A stretch of 45,732 nucleotides of DNA from Chromobacterium alticapitis (lineage in GTDB: Bacteria; Pseudomonadota; Gammaproteobacteria; Burkholderiales; Chromobacteriaceae). Below the pieces are notes generated by a model. The model was not told the DNA's origin. It saw nothing but the letters and a program-made list of their open reading frames with translations, and did no database searches. The first letter of the stretch is position 1. Each line of letters opens with the position of its first letter. Positions 39,545 to 45,732 of the stretch are shown here, piece by piece. Position numbers and translations under genes: made by a program. The stretch lies in the NCBI RefSeq assembly GCF_002924365.1, contig NZ_PQWB01000055.1, positions 1 to 45,732 of the forward strand, read 5' to 3'.

Positions 39545-40972
39545 ATGCGGTCTCTTTCGCTGAACTCGTGGAGAGATAGCTTACGTTGGCGACTACTCTT
39601 GGCCACCGCGGTCTGTATCCTGCTCGCGATTTTGCTGACAGGTTGGTCGCTGCAAAAGCTGTTTCATGAGCATGTCGATCGACAGATGGCACAGATGCTG
39701 TCCTGGCAGCTTGATCAACTCACCGCACAACTGGAGCTGGATGCCCAAGGCCAGCCGATCATCGATCCGGCACATCTGTCAGATCCCAGACTATCCCGGC
39801 CTTATGCGGGCTTGTATTGGCAAATCGACCAACTGACCCATGGCCAACTACCCCTGCCCGGGCGCCTGCGCTCCCGCTCGTTATGGGATGAAACACTGCG
39901 CTTGCCCACTGACGCCAGCACCAGTGGCCAACCCCATGTTCATGAGATCCCCGGACCTGCCGGTCAGCACTTGATGGTCGTCGAAAGGACCATCCGTTTG
40001 CCTGGTGATGATCGACGACAATGGCGCCTCATGGTGGCGGGCGACATGGCGACCATCGAGGAGGCCAAGAGTGCGTTTTACGGCATGCTGTCGCTGGGGC
40101 TGGCCGTGCTGTTCGGCTTATTGATACTCGCGGCCTGGGTCCAGGTGCATGTCGGCCTCGCACCCATGCGGGGATTACGCCAGGCCCTGCAAGCCATCCA
40201 GTCAGGACACACCTCTCGCCTGCAAGGCCGATTTCCTCAGGAAACGCAGCCATTGGTGGCGGATTTCAATACGATTTTGCAACGCAATACCGAACTGATT
40301 GAGCGGGCGCGCACCCAAGCGGGCAATCAGGCGCACGCGATCAAAACACCGCTAGCGGTCATGCGACAAGCGGCAGAACAAACCGGCCAGTCGCACCCTG
40401 AAGTCGCGACATTCACGCAACTGATTCACGAGCAGGTTGATTTGGCGAGTCGGCAAGTGCATTGGCACCTTGCTCGGGCGCGTGCCGCCGCTGCCGCAGA
40501 GATACCTGGACACGCCGTGGAGATCGGGCCCGTCATTCAAAGTCTGCTGCGCACTATGCAGTTGGTTCATGCTGATCGCCACCTGTCTTTGTGCTGGGAC
40601 CTGGAAAACGGCTCACTGCGATTTGCCGGAGAAATACAGGACTTACAGGAAATGCTGGGAAATCTGCTCGACAATGCTTGCAAATGGGCGCACCGCCAGG
40701 TCTCCGTCAAAGTGATCAAACAGGGTAGGCAACTGGTCTTTGTCATTGAGGATGATGGTTCAGGCATCGCCCCCGAAGCGCTTGAGTCGGCACAACGGCG
40801 CGGGGTGCGTCTGGATGAGGCGGTGCCAGGCAGTGGCCTGGGCTTGTCCATCGTGACGGAGCTCGCCCATCTATACCAAGGAGAGCTTCAGTTGATCAAG
40901 AGCACATCCGGTGGCTTACAAGTACGGTTGTCTTTGCCAAGAGTGACAGACGCGGGCGACAAGGAGAAATAA
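39545..40972 (+). CDS. Membrane sensor histidine kinase (PhoQ/QseC-like)
   Basis: The protein (475 aa) has a transmembrane helix near residues 12-38, a periplasmic sensor region of about 140 residues, a second helix near 180-205, a HAMP region, the H-box His264 in Q-A-H-A-I-K-T-P-L-A-V-M, and the ATP domain (N-L-L-D-N-A-C-K-W-A, D-D-G-S-G-I, G-S-G-L-G-L-S-I-V). Phosphorelay to the neighbouring regulator is expected; the signal, perhaps metal or redox, is not visible. The ATG at 39545 has AAGGGG 5 bases upstream and is preferred to GTG 39539. Confidence 0.92.
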   Translation: MRSLSLNSWRDSLRWRLLLATAVCILLAILLTGWSLQKLFHEHVDRQMAQMLSWQLDQLTAQLELDAQGQPIIDPAHLSDPRLSRPYAGLYWQIDQLTHGQLPLPGRLRSRSLWDETLRLPTDASTSGQPHVHEIPGPAGQHLMVVERTIRLPGDDRRQWRLMVAGDMATIEEAKSAFYGMLSLGLAVLFGLLILAAWVQVHVGLAPMRGLRQALQAIQSGHTSRLQGRFPQETQPLVADFNTILQRNTELIERARTQAGNQAHAIKTPLAVMRQAAEQTGQSHPEVATFTQLIHEQVDLASRQVHWHLARARAAAAAEIPGHAVEIGPVIQSLLRTMQLVHADRHLSLCWDLENGSLRFAGEIQDLQEMLGNLLDNACKWAHRQVSVKVIKQGRQLVFVIEDDGSGIAPEALESAQRRGVRLDEAVPGSGLGLSIVTELAHLYQGELQLIKSTSGGLQVRLSLPRVTDAGDKEK

Positions 40973-40975
40973 GCC

Positions 40976-43273
40976 ATGAAAAACAATCCATTCTGGTTGG
41001 GTATCATACTGCTGGCTTTTCCCTTGCTTGCCTTGTTACTGCATGCCTTTAATTGGCTTTACGCCTGGGGGCAAGATACGGCGGTGTTGCTGATGCTCTC
41101 TACTGCCCCAGCCTTACTGCTATTGATCTATGAAACGCTGCGATCATTGCTCAACAGGCAATTTGGGGTGGACCTCCTAGCGATCCTCTCGATGGCTGGT
41201 GCGCTCTGGATGGGAGAGTCGGCCACTGCCGCAGTGATTGCCGCCATGACGGCAACGGGCCGGTTGCTAGACAGTTATGCCAAAGGCCGTGCTGAAAGGG
41301 AAATGACTGCCCTGTTATCCAAAGCGCCACGCTTTGCGAACAGCCTGGTCGGTGACGATATTCGCGTGATTCCAGTTGAATCCATTCGACCCGGTGACTT
41401 ATTGCTGGTAAAGCTAGGCGAAACCATTCCGGTGGATGGTCCGCTCATCAGCGAGCGGGCGGTGCTGGACGAGTCTTCACTGACTGGTGAGTCTTTACCC
41501 ATGACCAAAGAAGCCGGCGCCCTGTTACTCAGTGGAGCAGTCAATGCAGGAGACGCGCTGCAAATGCGTGCCGCCCGAGTGGCAACTGACAGCACCTTCC
41601 AGGGCATCATCCGCGTCGTGGAGCAGGCCAGTCAGTCTCGAGCCCCAGCAGCGCGCATGGCAGACCGCTACGCAGTGTGGTTCATTCCTTTTTCTCTTGT
41701 CCTTGCCGGCCTTGCCTGGCAATGGAGTCATGACCCGGTTCGCGCCCTGGCAGTACTGGTCGTGGCCACCCCGTGCCCGTTGCTGCTAGCCGTCCCGGTC
41801 GCTCTGGTCTCTGGCATTTCCCGCGCCGCGCAACGAGGTGTCCTGATCAAGGGCAGCGCCGCGCTCGAACAGCTAGCGCGGGCGGATCACCTGTTTTTTG
41901 ACAAAACCGGTACGCTCACAGGCGGCTCCGCCAAGCTGATGTCGATTCAAAGTTTCGACCCTCGTTTTACACAGCAGGATTTACTCAAGCTGGCCGCCAG
42001 CCTGGACCAGTTCTCCTGCCACGTCATCGCCAGCGCCATTCTGCAGGCTGCGCACGAACAAGGCCTCGGCCCCTTGGCCATGCCGGAATCGGTAAAAGAA
42101 GTGGCCGGTTCGGGCCTGAGCGGGGTGGTCAATGGCCAGCAGGTTTGCTTAGGGACACTGGACTTTGTGCTGAACCATTCACATGCCGGCAGTTGGCTGG
42201 ATTCGGCGCGTCAAGGCCTGTTCATCGAGAACGCCACCGTCGTCGCAATCGCGGTCGATACCCAATTGATAGGCTGGCTACTGCTCTCAGACCAACTCAG
42301 GCTTGAAACGCCCAGAGCCCTGCGTATGTTGCGTAAGACCGGCGTGCGCGAAATCGTCATGCTGACTGGCGACAAGCAAGATGTCGCCGAAAATATTGGC
42401 ACAGGACTGGGGGTTGACCGGGTGGAAGCCGAACAGACCCCTGCCATGAAGCTGGCGCACATTACGGAGGCAACGGCTTACCATACGACGATGATGGTCG
42501 GGGATGGGGTGAACGATGCTCCAGCCCTGGCGGCGGCGAGTGTTGGAGTTGCCATGGGGGCTCGCGGCGCCGCCGCTGCTGCGGAAAGTGCCGATGTTGT
42601 TCTGCTGACTGACCGGCTTGACCGATTGGCAGAGGCCAAACGCATTGCAGTGCGCGCCATGCGCGTGGCCTCAGAAAGTGTCTGGCTGGGAATGGGGCTA
42701 TGCGGCGTGGCCATGATCATGGCTGCATTAGGGCTGCTGCCGCCGTTCGAGGGAGCACTATTGCAGGAGTTGATCGACCTGCTTGCAATTCTCTCGGCAT
42801 TACGGGTATTGACCAGCCAATTGACCCGCCCATCAACCAAGACTATGAGTGCCGAGCAGGTTACAGCACTACGAGAGGAGCATCGTCATTTGCTGCCACT
42901 ACTCCAGCGCCTGACGGAAGTTGCCGCCCAGTTCCCGCAAGCCAATCAGGCAGAGCAACGCACGATCCTTCAAACATTGCATGGTCAATTGACGCAAGAC
43001 CTGCTCTCCCATGAGAGGCAAGATGAACAAGGTTTGTATCCAACCGTGACGACCATGCTGCAAGGGGATGACCCCTTGGCTGCCTTGAGCCGTAGTCATC
43101 AGGAGATTTACCGGGAGGTCAGAAAACTCGGACAATTGTGCGAACTACTGCAAAACACCCATGAAGCAGGGCACTCCATTCAGGAAGTCCAGCGCGTGTT
43201 ATATGGTCTGGAGGCAATACTTCGGCTGCATTTTGCACAAGAAGAAGAGCTATTTGGCAGCCTGCAAGCTTAG
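40976..43273 (+). CDS. P1B-type metal ATPase fused to a C-terminal hemerythrin domain (P1B-5 class)
   Basis: The protein (765 aa) lacks an N-terminal metal-binding domain. It has the P-type signature D309-K-T-G-T-L-T, T-G-E-S near residue 168, G-D-G-V-N-D-A-P near 509, and the transport-site motif T265-P-C-P in helix 6, which differs from the C-P-C of copper/zinc ATPases. Residues of about 620-765 form a hemerythrin domain with the expected His/Glu ligands (E-E-H-R-H-L, L-S-H-E-R-Q-D-E, R-S-H-Q-E-I, L-H-F-A-Q-E-E-E). TPC plus hemerythrin defines the P1B-5 class, for which nickel/iron export has been reported in Sinorhizobium Nia. It ends the rightward arm, 3 bases after the kinase. Confidence 0.9.
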   Translation: MKNNPFWLGIILLAFPLLALLLHAFNWLYAWGQDTAVLLMLSTAPALLLLIYETLRSLLNRQFGVDLLAILSMAGALWMGESATAAVIAAMTATGRLLDSYAKGRAEREMTALLSKAPRFANSLVGDDIRVIPVESIRPGDLLLVKLGETIPVDGPLISERAVLDESSLTGESLPMTKEAGALLLSGAVNAGDALQMRAARVATDSTFQGIIRVVEQASQSRAPAARMADRYAVWFIPFSLVLAGLAWQWSHDPVRALAVLVVATPCPLLLAVPVALVSGISRAAQRGVLIKGSAALEQLARADHLFFDKTGTLTGGSAKLMSIQSFDPRFTQQDLLKLAASLDQFSCHVIASAILQAAHEQGLGPLAMPESVKEVAGSGLSGVVNGQQVCLGTLDFVLNHSHAGSWLDSARQGLFIENATVVAIAVDTQLIGWLLLSDQLRLETPRALRMLRKTGVREIVMLTGDKQDVAENIGTGLGVDRVEAEQTPAMKLAHITEATAYHTTMMVGDGVNDAPALAAASVGVAMGARGAAAAAESADVVLLTDRLDRLAEAKRIAVRAMRVASESVWLGMGLCGVAMIMAALGLLPPFEGALLQELIDLLAILSALRVLTSQLTRPSTKTMSAEQVTALREEHRHLLPLLQRLTEVAAQFPQANQAEQRTILQTLHGQLTQDLLSHERQDEQGLYPTVTTMLQGDDPLAALSRSHQEIYREVRKLGQLCELLQNTHEAGHSIQEVQRVLYGLEAILRLHFAQEEELFGSLQA

Positions 43274-44334
43274 TTAAGGATTAATATTTATGTCATTAAC
43301 CAAAACGATATATTTTCTCGTTTGATACATGTCTGGCGATGTAACGCCTAGGTCAGCCTAATTATCCCTAGCTCAAACAAAATGGGCTGCTGCGCTAAAT
43401 ATCACAACCTGAATCGCCCCTATTTTACTAGATAAATTCCTGGCTGCTTCAAATAGGAGGCAGTCATTTAATCGGCCGTCGGGCGCCTACTTTGGTTGAG
43501 AAGCAGCCTTCGCCACAAGTAAAACCAGCTGCCCAATTTGAGTCTAGATCAGCTGGCTACTACCCTGACAGATACCTCAACGCTTTAATCATTGAATGGA
43601 TCGCTGAAGCAAAAGTTGCTTCAGAAGTGCAGAAGTGCAAAGTGTGCATCTACCCTCCCCTAACATTTTACCTCCACATTCCAAGCTAATCCCATCAAAG
43701 CTGGCATCACTCCCAATCCTCTTATTCTCCAAAAACAGCATTGAACAGTATCATCGGAAGCTATCCACGCGACTATACACCTCTAGGCCTTGACCATAGC
43801 CAAAAAATCTTATTTACTGCCTCCACTTCACTTACCCTCTGAAGGAAACTGTTAGTTGATTGGCCCTTACGGCCTAAGCGACCACTTAACTGTGGAATTG
43901 ATTAGCCCTTAACAAAATATCTCTGTACATTTATTAAACAATAAACATCAATAAATCCATCTGAAATGGAGGTGTTTTACCCTGAATATCCCTAGCTACA
44001 AAGCCATTTTTACGCCTAGTAGAAACTGGTATATATTTACTATTGTATTTAATAGTAGTTATTGTTTTATTTAACAGTAGCGAAGTAGATTTATCAGAAG
44101 TCACAGATCAGTTACCTAACAACAGAGATTAATCTAGTTCTATCACTAGATTAAAATCTCTCTTCGCCATTACCCGATCCGTTACGCTGTCTATTGCATA
44201 AGCAGTAGCGGTGGGCCAACTCACTATCTAACCAAATCTCAGTGCAGGACTGAGCCTATGCAATAACGCAAGTACTATTAGTTTGCTCGATCAACCACTC
44301 TCCTATCCAAAAATACATTACCCGAGTTATTGCT
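43274..44334. other. AT-rich non-coding kilobase upstream of the Gp2-like gene
   Basis: No open frame here has a convincing start and family. A 65-codon frame at 43492-43689 has no good ribosome-binding site. The right half is AT-rich and structured: hairpin 44124-44161, a short hairpin 44238-44254 (CTCAGT/ACTGAG), and a 9-bp inverted repeat TATTGCATA/TATGCAATA at 44192-44200 and 44257-44265 around it. It directly precedes a HUH-like gene, so it could hold a replication origin. Confidence 0.5.
44124..44161. repeat. Long imperfect hairpin upstream of the Gp2-like gene
   Basis: AGAGATT-AATCTAG, an 8-base loop, CTAGATT-AAAATCTCT. The arms pair over 14 positions with a two-base bulge. It has no T-run, so it is unlikely to be a simple terminator. 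Confidence 0.5.
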
Positions 44335-44928
44335 ATGCTGAATCAAGATCTGCTCATTAATCAATCGACCACCAATCAACATCCGCTGATAGAGAGTTTA
44401 AAACAAAATGGCTACAAACGTGTTCTAGCGATTCGTGTAGACCTAGGCATGAGAGAAGAGTATCAGCTTAGTTGCAGCTTCATTGAGCTTCAAGAATACA
44501 GAAATAGGCTATGGAACAATAGACGGCATAATAAAATATTCCAGCACTGCATTGGGTGGATCTGGAAAATAGAATACACTTATGAGTGCAATTATCACTA
44601 CCACTGCCTATTCTTATACGATGCTGACTTTGTCCAATCAGATGTTTTCTACGGCGATGAAATTGGAGAGTACTGGGCGAATACCATCACGAGAGGAAAA
44701 GGCACTTACTACAACTGCAACCGCTATAAAAACCAGTACAAACGCCTTGGCATTGGAAAGATCAATTTGAATGATGCAGAAGAGCTAGACAATTTAAATA
44801 ACTCTGTCATCTCTTATCTAACCAAAGAAGATGAACTCATTCGAGATGCAGTCTATCAAGATGGTGCAGCCATCGGAATATCAGCTAAAAACTTCCGTAC
44901 CAGTGGATATAGCAACAATTTCAGTTAA
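44335..44928 (+). CDS. Inovirus Gp2/YagK-YfjJ-like replication-type protein
   Basis: The protein (197 aa) matches the Inovirus Gp2/YagK_YfjJ_C pattern: L-A-I-R-V-D-L near residue 31, then W-I-W-K-I-E-Y and N-Y-H-Y-H-C-L-F-L-Y-D near residues 85-97, which contains a His-hydrophobic-His motif like that of HUH nicking enzymes, and a later Y-W-A-N. In filamentous phage Gp2 nicks the origin for rolling-circle replication; in islands the function is not proven. It starts after a structured non-coding region. It is AT-rich. Confidence 0.8.
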   Translation: MLNQDLLINQSTTNQHPLIESLKQNGYKRVLAIRVDLGMREEYQLSCSFIELQEYRNRLWNNRRHNKIFQHCIGWIWKIEYTYECNYHYHCLFLYDADFVQSDVFYGDEIGEYWANTITRGKGTYYNCNRYKNQYKRLGIGKINLNDAEELDNLNNSVISYLTKEDELIRDAVYQDGAAIGISAKNFRTSGYSNNFS

Positions 44929-45001
44929 ATAAACAAGCCTTGCCACTTGACTTGCTTAGTATGCTTCGATTTAATAGCATCATTACCCTAAGGAGTTAAT
45001 G

Positions 45002-45310
45002 ATGGATTATCAATCGCTGAGCTTTACCGAACTGCAAGACCTGCTTGTACAGATCCAAGCAGAGCTCAATCAACGTGAGAAGGCTGAAAAAGCCGAGGCT
45101 AAGAGCAAGATCCTTGAGCTGGCTAAAGCTCATGGCTTGTCTTTGGATGACTTGTTCAAGCAGACTGAGAGCAAAGTTAAGAAGCCGGTAGAGGCAAAGT
45201 ACCGTCACCCTGCTGATACTTCCCTAACTTGGTCTGGACGCGGTCGTAAGCCGCTGTGGGTGCAGGAATTGCTGGAGCAAGGTAAGACACTGGAAGATCT
45301 GGCTATTTAA
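45002..45310 (+). CDS. H-NS family nucleoid-associated protein
   Basis: The 102-residue protein has an N-terminal coiled-coil (L-S-F-T-E-L-Q-D-L-L-V-Q-I-Q-A-E-L) and the C-terminal DNA-binding motif K-Y-R-H-P-A-D-T-S-L-T-W-S-G-R-G-R-K-P-L-W-V, as in betaproteobacterial H-NS-like proteins. Such proteins silence AT-rich foreign DNA. ATG 45002 is preferred because AAGGAG lies 6 bases upstream (ATG 44999 is too close). It is followed by a strong terminator. Confidence 0.92.
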   Translation: MDYQSLSFTELQDLLVQIQAELNQREKAEKAEAKSKILELAKAHGLSLDDLFKQTESKVKKPVEAKYRHPADTSLTWSGRGRKPLWVQELLEQGKTLEDLAI

Positions 45311-45330
45311 CTCGATGTGCATCTCAATAA

Positions 45331-45356
45331 AATGGCCAGCTCAAGTGCTGGCCATT
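45331..45356 (+). terminator. Terminator after the H-NS-like gene
   Basis: AATGGCCAGC, loop TCAAGT, GCTGGCCATT, then TCTCATT. The stem is nearly the same as that of the hairpin at 36182-36203. Confidence 0.75.
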
Positions 45357-45379
45357 CTCATTAAATCAGCTTTATTTTT

Positions 45380-45649
45380 CTATTCATTCTTTAGCCTAGG
45401 CTGACTCCAAGATCGACTAGGGCCAAGCATTCTAGGAAATTTTTCTTTCATCAACGCAGAGTCAATCAATGCCTGACCACGCCATGAAATCATCCACTGG
45501 CATAACTCCCTTGCATTATGAACCATGCATAATGGTTGTCTCATCTCGTTCCGTACGAAATCCATAAAGAACCCAGGATTAATCAGCGAAGCCTCCCTTA
45601 ACTCATAGCCATCATCGTCATAAGCAACCCAATGCGAGTAAGTAATCAC
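45380..45649 (-). CDS. Hypothetical protein (89 aa)
   Basis: The product begins V-I-T-Y-S-H-W-V-A-Y-D-D-D-G-Y-E-L-R-E-A-S-L (GTG start) and contains N-P-G-F-F-M-D-F-V-R-N-E-M and W-R-G-Q-A-L-I-D-S. I do not recognise the family. GTG 45649 overlaps the stop of the upstream frame by 4 bases (GTGA), which decides this start over a longer frame to 45727 that would read through that other coding frame. It is in the AT-rich island. Confidence 0.5.
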   Translation of the reverse strand: MITYSHWVAYDDDGYELREASLINPGFFMDFVRNEMRQPLCMVHNARELCQWMISWRGQALIDSALMKEKFPRMLGPSRSWSQPRLKNE

Positions 45650-45732
45650 GAAAAATTGATTTGAAACTTGTCGCCATAACCACCAAGCAGCGCCGAGATC
45701 TCTGCATCCAGCGTTTCGCGGGTCCACGTGAT
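45646..45732 (-). CDS. C-terminal fragment of an unidentified gene (cut by window edge)
   Basis: The open frame from the right edge reads W-T-R-E-T-L-D-A-E-I-S-A-L-L-G-G-Y-G-D-K-F and ends at TGA 45646-45648. The codon pattern (GC-rich third positions) looks coding, and the stop overlaps the next GTG by 4 bases. Only 28 residues are visible, so no family is assigned. Confidence 0.45.
   Translation of the reverse strand: MTWTRETLDAEISALLGGYGDKFQINFS

Larger units (their letters stand above)
31577..45732. mobile_element. tRNA-Met-targeted integrative genomic island (left part)
   Basis: The island is bounded on the left by a tRNA-Met 3' fragment and followed at once by a P4-type integrase. It contains an AlpA-like regulator, a DUF3987 ATPase, an inovirus Gp2-like protein and an H-NS-like protein, all AT-richer than the chromosome to the left. 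A cargo block with a different, more GC-rich composition lies at 36.3-43.3 kb. The right end is not in the window. I saw no conjugation genes in this part. Confidence 0.75.

Noticed and set aside
43492-43689. 65-codon frame after the ATPase gene
   Set aside because: Poor ribosome-binding site, no family and a composition like the non-coding flanks.
1-45732. CRISPR array
   Set aside because: No regularly spaced direct repeats of CRISPR size were seen.

Overview
The window looks like the chromosome of a high-GC betaproteobacterium of the Chromobacterium/Neisseriales type. That placement is an inference from codon usage, gene content and protein style. It carries a specialised-metabolite locus and the left part of a tRNA-targeted genomic island. 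The first bases are the tail of an IS5-family transposase. A lipoprotein gene follows, then leftward housekeeping genes: ridA-hemW-rdgB, a polyamine-binding protein and dusA. Next come a small unknown gene and a rightward trio (XRE/S24-like regulator, VUT-family membrane protein, metallophosphoesterase). An unknown leftward gene and a peptide-ABC binding protein complete this part (to about 12.0 kb).

From 12.0 to 25.3 kb lies a gene set that matches, family by family, the dithiolopyrrolone (holomycin/thiolutin/xenorhabdin) pathway. The leftward operon reads MFS exporter, single-module Cy-A-PCP NRPS, GMC oxidoreductase, type II thioesterase, acyl-CoA dehydrogenase, GNAT acyltransferase, truncated globin, serine acetyltransferase, phosphopantothenoylcysteine-decarboxylase-like flavoprotein. 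The NRPS adenylation pocket reads as the cysteine code D-L-Y-N-L-S-L-I-W, with a C-terminal Lys. Downstream are DUF2938 and an ArsR-rhodanese regulator translationally coupled to a 4'-phosphopantetheinyl transferase. A near-identical 25-bp AT-rich element sits just upstream of both the ArsR-rhodanese gene and the first gene of the NRPS operon, so the regulator probably controls itself and the cluster. No thioredoxin-reductase-like dithiol oxidase (HlmI/HolH type) lies in the window. A cysteine-supply gene is present.

From 26.0 to 30.9 kb is a complete leftward cyoABCDE operon (cytochrome bo3 quinol oxidase plus heme O synthase). Two FNR/ANR-like boxes lie 44 bp apart upstream of it.

At 31.58 kb a 3' half of an elongator tRNA-Met gene, next to that tRNA's terminator, marks one end of an integrated element that continues past the right edge. 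It carries a tyrosine integrase, an unknown AT-rich gene, an AlpA-like regulator, a DUF3987 ATPase, an inovirus Gp2/HUH-like protein behind a structured non-coding kilobase, and an H-NS-like protein. Inside this AT-rich backbone is a compositionally different cargo block (36.3-43.3 kb). One arm encodes an oxygen-binding SHP cytochrome, a diheme cytochrome c, a membrane b-type cytochrome, a rubredoxin and a 55-residue membrane protein. The divergent arm encodes a PepSY protein, a response regulator, a histidine kinase and a P1B-5-type metal ATPase fused to a hemerythrin domain. A CGTTCA-N5-CGTTCA direct repeat in the shared promoter region suggests the two-component system drives one or both arms. 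This redox/metal module and the dithiolopyrrolone locus are the two most interesting systems seen.
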